Positions 1 through 7,686 of a stretch of 64,000 nucleotides of DNA are shown one piece after another. This DNA is from Rhizobium sp. 16-488-2b (GTDB lineage Bacteria; Pseudomonadota; Alphaproteobacteria; Rhizobiales; Rhizobiaceae). Each line of letters begins with the position of its first letter. Positions within the stretch are counted from its first letter, which is position 1. The notes below the pieces were generated by a model. That model made no database searches, had not been told where the DNA came from, and was given only the letters and a program-made list of their open reading frames with translations. The position numbers and the translations under genes are program-made. The stretch spans positions 26,732 through 90,731 of the forward strand of contig NZ_JAGHMF010000022.1 in the NCBI RefSeq assembly GCF_017741815.1. The letters run 5' to 3'.

Positions 1-1
1 G

Positions 2-1405
2 ATAAAGACAGGGGGCCTGGCCGATGTGGCCGGCGCCCTGCCGATCGCGCTGAAGCGCTTCGGCATCGAAACCAAGACGCTGATGCCCGGCTATCCCGCG
101 GTGATGAAGGTCATCCGCGACCCGGTCGTCCGCATGCGCTTCGACGATCTCTTGGGCGAACCGGCAACGGTTCTGGAGGTCAATCACGAGGGTCTCGATA
201 TCCTCGTCCTCGACGCGCCCGCTTATTACGACCGCTCCGGCGGCCCCTATCTGGACGCAACCGGCAAGGACTACCACGACAACTGGCGCCGCTTTGCCGC
301 GCTATCGCTTGCCGGCGCCGAAATCGCCGCCGGGCTGATGCCCGACTGGCGCCCCGACGTCGTCCATGCGCATGACTGGCAGGCGGCGATGACGCCCGTC
401 TACATGCGCTTTTACCCGACGCCGGAACTCCCGAGCATCCTCACCATCCACAACATCGCCTTCCAGGGCCAGTTCAGCGCCGAGATCTTCTCCGGCCTGC
501 GCCTTCCCCCGCAGGCCTTCTCGGTGGAAGCGCTGGAATATTACGGCAATATCGGCTTCCTGAAGGGCGGCCTGAAGACCGCGCACGCGATCACCACCGT
601 CAGCCCGTCCTATGCCGGCGAGATCCTGACCTCCGAATTCGGCATGGGCCTCGAAGGCGTGATCGCCAGCCGCATCGAGGCGCTGCACGGCATCGTCAAC
701 GGCATTGACCACGAGGTCTGGGACCCCGCCACCGACGCTGTGCTGCAGACGCATTACACCGGCGCGACGCTGAAGAACCGCGCCGCCAACCGAGCAGCCG
801 TCCAGGAATTCTTCGGCCTGCACGATGACAACGCACCGATCTTCTGCATCATCAGCCGTCTCACCTGGCAGAAGGGCATGGACCTGATCGCCGCCTGCGC
901 CGACGAGATCGTCGCCATGGGCGGCAAGCTTGCCATTCTGGGCTCCGGCGATCCGGCGCTCGAGGGCTCGCTGCTCGCCGCCTCCGCCCGCCATCCGGGC
1001 CGCATCGGCGTTTCGATCGGCTACAACGAGCCGATGTCGCACCTGATGCAGGCAGGCTCCGACGCCATCATCATCCCCTCGCGCTTCGAGCCCTGCGGCC
1101 TGACGCAGCTCTATGGCCTGCGCTATGGTTGCGTGCCGATCGTCGCCCACACGGGCGGTCTTGCCGATACCGTCATCGATGCCAATCACGCCGCACTTGC
1201 GGCCAAAGTGGCAACCGGGATACAATTCTCTCCGGTGACCGCTTCCGGTCTGTTGCAGGCAATCCGCCGTGCGCTACATCTCTATGCCGATCAAAAGGTC
1301 TGGACCCAATTGCAAAAGCAGGGCATGAAATCGGATGTTTCGTGGGAGAAAAGCGCCGAGCGCTATGCTGCCCTCTATTCAAGCCTCGCCCCGAAAGGCA
1401 AGTGA
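2..1405 (+). CDS. glgA: Glycogen synthase (ADP-glucose type), 5' truncated by window edge
   Basis: Transfers glucose from ADP-glucose to the growing alpha-1,4-glucan chain in glycogen synthesis. The reading frame is open from base 2 and begins inside the protein: the first visible residues contain the KTGGLADV nucleotide-sugar motif that lies close to the N terminus in the family, so only about a dozen residues are missing. GT5 features follow: HDWQ near residue 124, HNIAFQG near 156 and the catalytic PSRFEPCGLTQ near 365. 467 residues are visible. A GTG at 26 could be mistaken for a start but lies inside the conserved motif. The stop is 6 bases before pgm, so the two genes are surely co-transcribed. 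Confidence 0.96.
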   Translation: MKTGGLADVAGALPIALKRFGIETKTLMPGYPAVMKVIRDPVVRMRFDDLLGEPATVLEVNHEGLDILVLDAPAYYDRSGGPYLDATGKDYHDNWRRFAALSLAGAEIAAGLMPDWRPDVVHAHDWQAAMTPVYMRFYPTPELPSILTIHNIAFQGQFSAEIFSGLRLPPQAFSVEALEYYGNIGFLKGGLKTAHAITTVSPSYAGEILTSEFGMGLEGVIASRIEALHGIVNGIDHEVWDPATDAVLQTHYTGATLKNRAANRAAVQEFFGLHDDNAPIFCIISRLTWQKGMDLIAACADEIVAMGGKLAILGSGDPALEGSLLAASARHPGRIGVSIGYNEPMSHLMQAGSDAIIIPSRFEPCGLTQLYGLRYGCVPIVAHTGGLADTVIDANHAALAAKVATGIQFSPVTASGLLQAIRRALHLYADQKVWTQLQKQGMKSDVSWEKSAERYAALYSSLAPKGK

Positions 1406-1411
1406 CAGAAA

Positions 1412-3043
1412 ATGAACAAGTCCGTATCCACCACCCCCTATCAGGATCAGAAGCCCGGCACGTCGGGACTGCGTAAAAAGGTCCCGGTATTCCAGCAGCC
1501 GAACTACGCGGAAAACTTCATCCAGTCGATTTTCGATTCGCTGGAAGGATTTCAGGGCAAGACCCTCGTCATCGGCGGCGACGGACGCTACTATAACAAG
1601 GAAGTCATCCAGAAGGCGATCAAGATGGCCGCCGCCAATGGCTTCGGCAAGGTCATCGTCGGCAAGGGCGGCATCCTCTCGACGCCGGCCGCCTCGCATG
1701 TGATCCGCAAGTACAAGGCCTTCGGCGGCATCATTCTGTCCGCCAGCCACAATCCCGGCGGCCCGACCGAAGACTTCGGCATCAAGTACAACATCAGCAA
1801 TGGTGGCCCGGCGCCCGAAAAGATCACCGACGCGATTTATGCACGCACCAAGGTGATCGACACCTACAAGATCGCCGACTTCCCCGACGTCAATCTCGAC
1901 CGCATCGGCAAGGACGAGCTGCCCGGCGGCATGCTGCTTTCGGTTCTGGACTCCGTCGAGGACTACACGGCGCTGATGGAAGAGCTGTTCGACTTCGGCG
2001 CCATCCGCAACCTCATCAGCCTCGGCTTCCGCATCGCCTTCGATGCGATGAGCGCCGTCACCGGCCCCTACGCCAAGGAAATCTTCGAAAACCGCCTCGG
2101 CGCCCCGTCCGGCTCGGTCCGCAACTTCATGCCGCTTCCCGATTTCGGCGGCCACCATCCGGACCCGAACCCCGTTCACTGCAAGGAACTCTACGACGAG
2201 ATGATGGGCGACGACGCCCCTGATTTCGGCGCGGCATCCGACGGTGACGGCGACCGCAACCTGATCATCGGCCGTGGCATCTTCGTGACGCCATCAGACA
2301 GCCTGGCGATCATCGCCGCCAACGCCAATCTCGCCCCCGGCTATTCCGGCGGCCTCACCGGCATCGCGCGCTCCATGCCGACCTCGGGTGCCGCCGACCG
2401 CGTCGCCGAAAAGCGTGGGATCGGCATGTATGAAACGCCGACCGGCTGGAAGTTCTTCGGCAACCTGCTCGACGCCAACATGGCGACGATCTGTGGCGAG
2501 GAAAGTGCGGGCACCGGCTCCAACCACGTACGCGAAAAGGACGGCCTCTGGGCGGTCCTGATGTGGCTGAACATCCTGGCCGTGCGCGGCGAGAGCGTTC
2601 AGGACATCGTCACCCAGCACTGGCAGACCTACGGCCGCAACTACTATTCGCGCCACGACTATGAAGGCGTCGACACCGAAGCCGCCAACGGCCTGGTGGA
2701 CAATCTCCGCGCCCAGCTTTCCAGCCTTCCCGGCAAGACCTTCGGCCCGCTGAAGGTCGAAAAGGCCGACGACTTCGCCTATCACGATCCGGTCGACAAG
2801 TCGGTGAGCGAACACCAGGGCATCCGCATCATGTTCGAAGGCGGCTCCCGCGTGGTCTTCCGCCTCTCTGGCACCGGCACCTCGGGCGCCACGCTGCGCG
2901 TCTACATCGAGCGCTACGAGCCCGATTCCAGCCGCCACAACATCGAGACCCAGGAAGCGCTGGCCGACCTCATCGCCGCCGCCGAAACCATCGCCGACAT
3001 CAAGTCCCGCACCGGCCGCGACGCCCCTTCGGTGATTACCTGA
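1412..3043 (+). CDS. pgm: Phosphoglucomutase (alpha-D-glucose phosphate-specific)
   Basis: Interconverts glucose 1-phosphate and glucose 6-phosphate and so feeds glycogen synthesis with glucose 1-phosphate. The 543-residue length is normal for bacterial phosphohexomutases of the PGM1 type. Visible motifs are the phosphoserine loop SASHNPGG near residue 111, the Mg-binding DGDGDR loop near 277, the sugar-binding GEESAGTGS loop near 360 and the C-terminal phosphate-binding RLSGTGTSG near 488. The ATG at 1412 follows the glgA stop by six bases. The arrangement glgA-pgm-glgX is typical of Rhizobiaceae glycogen operons. The protein should be cytoplasmic. Confidence 0.96.
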   Translation: MNKSVSTTPYQDQKPGTSGLRKKVPVFQQPNYAENFIQSIFDSLEGFQGKTLVIGGDGRYYNKEVIQKAIKMAAANGFGKVIVGKGGILSTPAASHVIRKYKAFGGIILSASHNPGGPTEDFGIKYNISNGGPAPEKITDAIYARTKVIDTYKIADFPDVNLDRIGKDELPGGMLLSVLDSVEDYTALMEELFDFGAIRNLISLGFRIAFDAMSAVTGPYAKEIFENRLGAPSGSVRNFMPLPDFGGHHPDPNPVHCKELYDEMMGDDAPDFGAASDGDGDRNLIIGRGIFVTPSDSLAIIAANANLAPGYSGGLTGIARSMPTSGAADRVAEKRGIGMYETPTGWKFFGNLLDANMATICGEESAGTGSNHVREKDGLWAVLMWLNILAVRGESVQDIVTQHWQTYGRNYYSRHDYEGVDTEAANGLVDNLRAQLSSLPGKTFGPLKVEKADDFAYHDPVDKSVSEHQGIRIMFEGGSRVVFRLSGTGTSGATLRVYIERYEPDSSRHNIETQEALADLIAAAETIADIKSRTGRDAPSVIT

Positions 3044-3067
3044 GATAGCCGAGGCCTCGGCGCGTGC

Positions 3068-3194
3068 GGCCCCCTCATCCGGCTGCCGCCACCTTCTCCC
3101 CGTTGGGGAGAAGAGACTCGGGGCGGGCCGCTCGCTCGACCTTCCCTTCTCCCCCACGGGGAGAAGGTGGCCCGAAGGGTCGGATGAGGGGGCC
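3068..3194. repeat. RIME-like intergenic palindromic element, copy 1
   Basis: About 127 bases bounded by complementary ends (GGCCCCCTCATCC ... GGATGAGGGGGCC) and containing two internal hairpins built on CTTCTCCCC/GGGGAGAAG. Two related copies occur at 29851-29975 (same orientation) and 50176-50303 (opposite orientation). The structure and sequence resemble the rhizobial intergenic mosaic elements (RIME) described in Rhizobiaceae. This copy sits between pgm and glgX, inside what looks like one transcription unit. Confidence 0.85.
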
Positions 3195-3251
3195 ACACGG
3201 CACCAACCCAACCCCATCAAACATCCCCCCGGAACAAGGACCTAGCACCCC

Positions 3252-5207
3252 ATGCCCTTCGCTTCCGGCGTAACCCTCACCGCCACAGGCGCCACCTTCG
3301 TCGTCCGCTCAAGCGAGGCCACGAAGCTCCACCTCTGCCTCTTCGACCAGACCGGCCGCGAGACCGACCGACTGCCGATGACGCGAGGCGAAGACGACCT
3401 CCACCATCTCTTCGTCGAAGGCATCGCCCCCGGCGCCCGCTACGGCTACCGCGCCGAAGGCACCTACGCCCCCGACGACGGCCTCTGGTTCGACCCCGCC
3501 AAACTCCTGGTCGACCCCTACGCTCGAGAGCTCGACCGCCCCTTCCGCTACGACCCGCTGCTCTCGAAATTCGGCGCCGACACGCAACACCTCGTTCCCC
3601 GCGCGATCGTCACCCGCGACGTCACGGTAGATCCCGCGCCCCCCGTCTTCCGCCCCGGCGGCTTCATCTACGAGGTTGCCGTCCGCCCCTTCACCATGCT
3701 GCACCCGGATGTGCCGGAAGCCCAGCGCGGCACCATCGCGGCCCTCGCCCACCCCTCGATCATCGCCCACCTCAAGCGCATCGGCGTCGACGCCATCGAG
3801 CTGATGCCCATCACCGCCTGGATCGACGAGCGCCACCTTCCCCCGCTCGGCCTCACCAACGGCTGGGGCTATAACCCAATCGCCTTCATGGCGCTCGACC
3901 CGCGCCTTGCCCCCGGCGGCATGGCAGAGCTGCGCGACACCGTCGCCAAACTCCACGCTGAAGGCATCGGCGTCATCCTCGACCTCGTCTTCAACCACAC
4001 CGGCGAGAGCGATCGCTTCGGCCCGACGCTCTCCATGCGCGGCCTCGACAACCGCGCGATGCTGCGCCACGTCCCCGGCCAACCCGGCACGCTGGTCAAC
4101 GACACCGGCACCGGCAACACGGTGGCCTGCGACCACCCCTATGTCCGCCAGCTGATCGTCGACACGCTCCGCCATTTCGTGGCTAACGCCGGCATAGACG
4201 GCTTCCGTTTCGACCTCGCGCCGATCATCGGCCGCACCGCGTCAGGCTTCGAGGCACACGGCGAAACGCTGAAGGCGATGCTGGAGGACGAGGTTCTCGC
4301 CGACCGCATCATGATCGCCGAACCCTGGGACATCGGCCCCGGCGGCTACCAGCTCGGCAACTTCCCCACCCCCTTCCTCGAATGGAACGACCGCGCCCGC
4401 GACGACCTCAGATGCTACTGGCGCGGCGACCACTACAAGACCGGCGCTCTGGCCTCGGCATTATCAGGCTCCTCCGACATCTTCGCCCGCAACAACGCCA
4501 CCGCCACCCGCAGTGTCAACTTCCTCGCCGCCCATGACGGCTTCACGCTAAACGACCTTGTCTCCTACGCCGGCAAGCACAACGAAGCCAACGGCGAGGA
4601 CAACCGCGACGGCCACAACGAGAACCACTCCTGGAACAACGGCACTGAGGGCGAGACTGACGACCCCGCAATCATCGCGCGGCGCCGCGCCGACCTGAAG
4701 GCGCTCATCTCCACGCTCTTTGCGACGCGCGGCACGGTGATGCTGACGGCAGGCGACGAAGGCGGACGCAGCCAACGCGGCAACAACAACGCATACTGTC
4801 AAGACAACGCCATCACCTGGGTCGACTGGGCCTCGCTCGACGAAGATCTGATCGCCCACACCGCCTTCGTCTCAAAGCTACGCAAGCGCTTCGGCGTCTT
4901 CTCGCAATTCGCTTTCTTCAAGGGCGACGGCGACGTGAGTTGGATCGCGCCCTCAGGCCAGCCGATGAGCGTATCGGATTGGGAAACGCCTGACTTCGCC
5001 ACGCTCGGCATGATCCTCCAAAGCGAGGACGCAAACACCGGCAAACAGGTCAGGCTGGCGGTGCTCTTCAACCGCTCACAATCCGAACAGACGTTTTCGC
5101 TGCCCGCCGATGCGACATGGCACCGGGTCGATGAGGATGAAAGCTCCGCGGCTCAGAAACAGGCGCGCGTACCGGCCCGATCCGTTTCTTTCTTCCTGGG
5201 AAATTGA
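3252..5207 (+). CDS. glgX: Glycogen debranching enzyme GlgX (GH13)
   Basis: Hydrolyses alpha-1,6 branches of phosphorylase-trimmed glycogen. It has 651 residues, with an N-terminal CBM48-like domain (about residues 5-90) followed by the GH13 barrel. Catalytic signatures are visible: DLVFNHTGE near residue 245, DGFRFDLAP with the nucleophile Asp near 320, IAEPWD with the acid/base Glu near 357 and LAAHDGF near 425. The ATG at 3252 follows a 208-base gap after pgm that is mostly filled by a palindromic repeat, so transcription may still be shared with glgA-pgm but could be modulated there. It is exceptionally GC rich in third positions, like its neighbours. Confidence 0.95.
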   Translation: MPFASGVTLTATGATFVVRSSEATKLHLCLFDQTGRETDRLPMTRGEDDLHHLFVEGIAPGARYGYRAEGTYAPDDGLWFDPAKLLVDPYARELDRPFRYDPLLSKFGADTQHLVPRAIVTRDVTVDPAPPVFRPGGFIYEVAVRPFTMLHPDVPEAQRGTIAALAHPSIIAHLKRIGVDAIELMPITAWIDERHLPPLGLTNGWGYNPIAFMALDPRLAPGGMAELRDTVAKLHAEGIGVILDLVFNHTGESDRFGPTLSMRGLDNRAMLRHVPGQPGTLVNDTGTGNTVACDHPYVRQLIVDTLRHFVANAGIDGFRFDLAPIIGRTASGFEAHGETLKAMLEDEVLADRIMIAEPWDIGPGGYQLGNFPTPFLEWNDRARDDLRCYWRGDHYKTGALASALSGSSDIFARNNATATRSVNFLAAHDGFTLNDLVSYAGKHNEANGEDNRDGHNENHSWNNGTEGETDDPAIIARRRADLKALISTLFATRGTVMLTAGDEGGRSQRGNNNAYCQDNAITWVDWASLDEDLIAHTAFVSKLRKRFGVFSQFAFFKGDGDVSWIAPSGQPMSVSDWETPDFATLGMILQSEDANTGKQVRLAVLFNRSQSEQTFSLPADATWHRVDEDESSAAQKQARVPARSVSFFLGN

Positions 5208-5297
5208 CGCGCCCGTAAGTTGCATTAATATCCTTATCGTAATCGTCACGAAGCCATTGTAAGTCTTTTCGAAGCAGCTTTTTTTCAAGAGGAATTG

Positions 5298-5783
5298 ATG
5301 GTCAAGGAAATATCGCTCGCTGACGTTCGCGGGCTGGTCGGCACGGAAACCGGCCTTTCGGACTGGATCGTCGTCGATCAGACGATGATCAACGCCTTCG
5401 CCGACGCCACCCACGACCACCAGTTCATCCATGTCGATCCGGCCCGCGCCGCCGACAGCCCCTTTGGCGGCACGATCGCCCATGGTTTCCTGACGCTCTC
5501 GCTGCTGTCTGCGATGAACTACAATTGCCTGCCCAAGGTGCGCGAACAGACCATGGGCATCAACTACGGCTTCGACACCGTCCGCTTCGTCGCCCCGGTC
5601 AAATCCGGCGCCCGCATCCGCGGCCGCTTCATCCTCGCCGAAGCCCGCTTTCGCGGCGGCGGCATGCTGATGACCACCTACGACGTCACCATCGAGATCG
5701 AAAACGAACGCAAGCCGGCGCTGACGGCACGCTGGACGACGATCATCCAGTTCGACCCGAAGGATCGGCCGGAGGACCATTAG
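5298..5783 (+). CDS. MaoC-like hot-dog-fold (R)-hydratase
   Basis: A 161-residue MaoC-family protein, likely a 2-enoyl-CoA hydratase. The hydratase signature is clear: FADATHDHQFIHVDP near residues 35-49, followed by GGTIAHGFLTLSL near 57-69, in which the Asp and His of the hot-dog dyad are present. ATG 5298 is preferred over the TTG at 5295 because AAGAGGA at 5287-5293 gives a workable ribosome-site spacing. It has its own upstream AT-rich region of 90 bases after glgX. The exact substrate cannot be read; family members act on short- or medium-chain enoyl-CoA for fatty acid or polyhydroxyalkanoate metabolism. Confidence 0.9.
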   Translation: MVKEISLADVRGLVGTETGLSDWIVVDQTMINAFADATHDHQFIHVDPARAADSPFGGTIAHGFLTLSLLSAMNYNCLPKVREQTMGINYGFDTVRFVAPVKSGARIRGRFILAEARFRGGGMLMTTYDVTIEIENERKPALTARWTTIIQFDPKDRPEDH

Positions 5784-5831
5784 GCGGGAAGACGTGTAGG
5801 CGGGGGCTACGATAACGCCAGGAGGGCGGCG

Positions 5832-6064
5832 ATGAGCTTGGCATATAATGAGCAGCAAAGCTTTTCGCCAATGCCCTGGACCGCGCCTCGACGGCCTGCT
5901 TCACCGTCGGCATCGTCACGCCGATCGCCGGCGCGCTCTACGGGATCGGCAACTTCGTCCAGATATACAGCTGGTGGCTTGCCAGCTACTTCGCAGGTTG
6001 GCTTTTGCTTGCCGCGATATTACATTCTCTGGCGAGAAGAACGCTGAAGGGGCTCAGACCATGA
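5832..6064 (+). pseudogene. Small two-helix membrane protein gene with a one-base frameshift
   Basis: A strong ribosome site (GGAGGG at 5821-5826) precedes ATG 5832, whose frame starts MSLAYNEQQ and then leaves a plausible protein. From about 5858 a different frame reads KLFANALDRASTACFTVG, two hydrophobic segments with IAGALYGIGNF between them, and a basic tail LARRTLKGLRP. That frame has no start codon of its own. Adding one A to the AAA run at 5857-5859 joins the two halves into a 77-residue protein with two membrane helices. Its TGA at 6062-6064 overlaps the ATG of the next gene, which supports the downstream frame. Either a real single-base deletion or a sequencing error in the A run. 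I recall similar small proteins in alphaproteobacteria without a known function. Confidence 0.6.
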
Positions 6065-6186
6065 ATACTGGTGCCTTATTGTTCGTATCATTCGGCCTCC
6101 CGGCCATTATCGCCATCCTCGCCTATGCGGCGGTTCTTTGGCACGAGCGCGAGTGGCGCAAGCATCGCGATCAGCCGGGCGAGTAG
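6061..6186 (+). CDS. Very small single-helix membrane protein (41 aa)
   Basis: The ORF encodes 41 residues: one hydrophobic helix (roughly residues 5-26, including FGLPAIIAILAYAAVLW) and a charged, His/Arg/Lys-rich tail ending QPGE. Its ATG overlaps the stop of the upstream small membrane gene (ATGA), the usual sign of translational coupling. It aligns with the 39-residue protein encoded 40 bases downstream: both have PA followed by two aliphatic residues, then L, a small residue and Y, a similarly placed His, and a terminal PG plus charged residue. The function is unknown. The positive tail predicts an N-out, C-in orientation. Confidence 0.6.
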   Translation: MNTGALLFVSFGLPAIIAILAYAAVLWHEREWRKHRDQPGE

Positions 6187-6225
6187 TCGTATCTTGATAA
6201 GACTCGTTCTGAATGGGATCGATCA

Positions 6226-6345
6226 ATGAGCGATTGGGTATTTGCTTTTGTCGTCACACCGGCAGTCGTTATCGTACTCGGCTACATCGCCATGCGCCTG
6301 CACATGTGGGACATCAAGCGTCACCACACGGAGCCGGGCAAGTAG
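6226..6345 (+). CDS. Very small single-helix membrane protein (39 aa), paralogue of the preceding one
   Basis: Encodes 39 residues: MSDWVFAFVVTPAVVIVLGY, then IAMRLHMWDIKRHH and a terminal EPGK. One membrane helix is followed by a basic, His-rich tail, exactly the layout of the 41-residue protein just upstream, so the two look like a tandem duplication that has diverged. There is a purine-rich stretch (GGGATCGA) ahead of the ATG but no strong ribosome site. It is the last of three consecutive small membrane genes on the plus strand before a toxin-antitoxin pair. No function can be assigned. Confidence 0.55.
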   Translation: MSDWVFAFVVTPAVVIVLGYIAMRLHMWDIKRHHTEPGK

Positions 6346-6426
6346 GTCAGCCGTGGCGAGCACGTGATAAAAACACACCCAAAAGTTGGCGTCGCCTTCC
6401 CCACGCGGATCGACTATACTGATCAC

Positions 6427-6597
6427 ATGGCAAAATCCTCGGCACAATCGGCTGTTATGGTTCGCGACGCAAAGACCGGGAAAACCGTCATTGTGCGTGG
6501 TGCCGGCGCTTTGAAGGATAGCGACCTGAAGATTCGCAAGGACGTCGATCTGACCAAGCCGATCTCATCGCAAGCCTTGAAAGATCGGCGAAAGTAG
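6427..6597 (+). CDS. Putative antitoxin of a VapBC-like pair
   Basis: A 56-residue, Lys/Asp-rich protein (starts MAKSSAQSAVMVRDAKTGK) whose stop lies 12 bases before a PIN-domain toxin gene. The size, charge and position are those of a type II antitoxin. The N-terminal half could form the DNA-binding strand and the C-terminal half (SDLKIRKDVDLTKPISSQAL) the toxin-wrapping tail. It does not clearly match AbrB, Phd or ribbon-helix-helix signatures by eye, so the family is uncertain. ATG 6427 is chosen; an in-frame GTG at 6364 would add 21 residues that look non-conserved. Confidence 0.65.
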   Translation: MAKSSAQSAVMVRDAKTGKTVIVRGAGALKDSDLKIRKDVDLTKPISSQALKDRRK

Positions 6598-6609
6598 AGG
6601 CCGACAATA

Positions 6610-7035
6610 TTGCAGGGAGTTCTGCTCGACACGCACGCGCTCTACTGGCTGGTCAGCGGAAATCAACCCCTCTCCGATGAAGCTCTCGTCGCGATTGGCA
6701 AAGGCCAAGAGGCTCGCAGCCTCTACGTCTCGCCGATCACGGCTTGGGAGCTCTCGCTTGCAGTTCGGAAGCCAAACAATGCGCCTGACATAGGCGGCGT
6801 CGGCATTGCCAACTGGTTTCGAGACGCCGTTCGTGAAACCACTGCAAGGGTGGTTTCAATTAACCAGAAAATTGCGATAGAGGCGGCGGATGTGGTCATG
6901 ACCACGGGACACAAGGACCCCGGCGATTGCTATCTGATAGCGACGGCGCGGGTGAGAAGGATGCCGATCGTCTCACGCGACAAGGTGATGCTGGCGATGG
7001 CATCAACTGGCTACGTCGACGTTATAAATTGCTGA
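6610..7035 (+). CDS. PIN-domain toxin, VapC-like ribonuclease
   Basis: Predicted Mg-dependent endoribonuclease of 141 residues. The PIN acidic residues are visible: Asp7 in LLDTHALYWLV, Glu44 in ITAWELSL, Asp102-Asp106 in KDPGDCYLIATAR and a later SRD. The start is TTG 6610, with AGAGG about 9 bases upstream overlapping the antitoxin stop region, consistent with coupled expression from the antitoxin promoter. The THALYW form is typical of the PIN branch often paired with small Phd-like or unclassified antitoxins. Cytoplasmic. The actual RNA target (often initiator tRNA or 23S rRNA in the family) is unknown. Confidence 0.85.
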   Translation: MQGVLLDTHALYWLVSGNQPLSDEALVAIGKGQEARSLYVSPITAWELSLAVRKPNNAPDIGGVGIANWFRDAVRETTARVVSINQKIAIEAADVVMTTGHKDPGDCYLIATARVRRMPIVSRDKVMLAMASTGYVDVINC

Positions 7036-7085
7036 TGCTGTTGGCGTCGACCGTCAGGGCCTTGGGCATAGCCAAAACCAAGTCA

Positions 7086-7109
7086 GGGACGGCGCGCTGG
7101 CACCGTCCC
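7086..7109 (-). terminator. Hairpin downstream of the sox operon
   Basis: GGGACGG (7086-7092) pairs with CCGTCCC (7103-7109) around a 10-base loop. It lies 28 bases past the soxG stop on the minus strand and is followed in that direction by TGACTTGGTTTT, a weak T run. It also lies 50 bases after the plus-strand toxin gene, so it could serve both converging transcripts. The short T run makes it an uncertain intrinsic terminator. Confidence 0.4.
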
Positions 7110-7137
7110 CGATCTCATAATCATAACACGGCGAAGC

Positions 7138-7686
7138 TCAGTGCCCCGCATCCTCGGCGCCCTCGGCGAGCAGGCCGAAGACGAAGTCCGCGAAGGAGCG
7201 CCAGCATTCCACCCGGAACGTATCCTCCTCGGTGCGGAAGAGAACGATCTCGGCCTTGCCGAACAGGGTGCGCGAGCAGGCGCCGACGGGGAAGGCTTCG
7301 AGCGAAAGGTCCTGCGGGCAGCCCGTGGAGATCGTGGTCTCGGCGCCCGGGCCGGAGACGATGATCGCGACGTTGCGGTGGGAGACGTCGGTCGCCGAAT
7401 GCACGACGCCCACGTCCTTCAGCGCGCCCATCATGTCGGCGCCGCTCTCGTCGATGACCAGCCATTCGTCCGGCCCGAGCCAGAGTGCGGCGCGGCCGCC
7501 CTTGCGGCCCGAGGTCTTCGGTGCGTCAGGAACGGTGACGCCGAGCGCCGACGAGAGCGCCGAAAGCGCTTCAGTCGGAGCGCGCAGCGCAACGCGCGTG
7601 GCGAATGGTGCGGGTGTCAGCCGTACGCTGGCGGAGCCGCCCTGCTTGCCCGTGAGAACGGATGTGCGAACTGCCGTATCAGCCAT
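7138..7686 (-). CDS. soxG: Sarcosine oxidase, gamma subunit
   Basis: Gamma subunit of heterotetrameric sarcosine oxidase, which oxidatively demethylates sarcosine to glycine with transfer of the one-carbon unit to tetrahydrofolate. 182 residues; the motifs AALWLGPDEWLVIDE and ATDVSHRNVAIIVSGPGA are typical of SoxG. The start at 7686 is chosen because GGAGG lies at a good distance upstream, whereas the earlier in-frame ATG (7710) would include that ribosome site in the coding region. It overlaps the end of soxA by 8 bases, indicating tight coupling. It is the last gene of soxBDAG. Confidence 0.93.
   Translation of the reverse strand: MADTAVRTSVLTGKQGGSASVRLTPAPFATRVALRAPTEALSALSSALGVTVPDAPKTSGRKGGRAALWLGPDEWLVIDESGADMMGALKDVGVVHSATDVSHRNVAIIVSGPGAETTISTGCPQDLSLEAFPVGACSRTLFGKAEIVLFRTEEDTFRVECWRSFADFVFGLLAEGAEDAGH

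Noticed and set aside
5848..6186. ORF starting at ATG 5848 that crosses the small membrane gene
   Set aside because: It reads Arg/Gln/Pro-rich sequence upstream and then falls into the frame of the 41-residue gene; the ribosome site fits ATG 5832 and ATG 6061 better.
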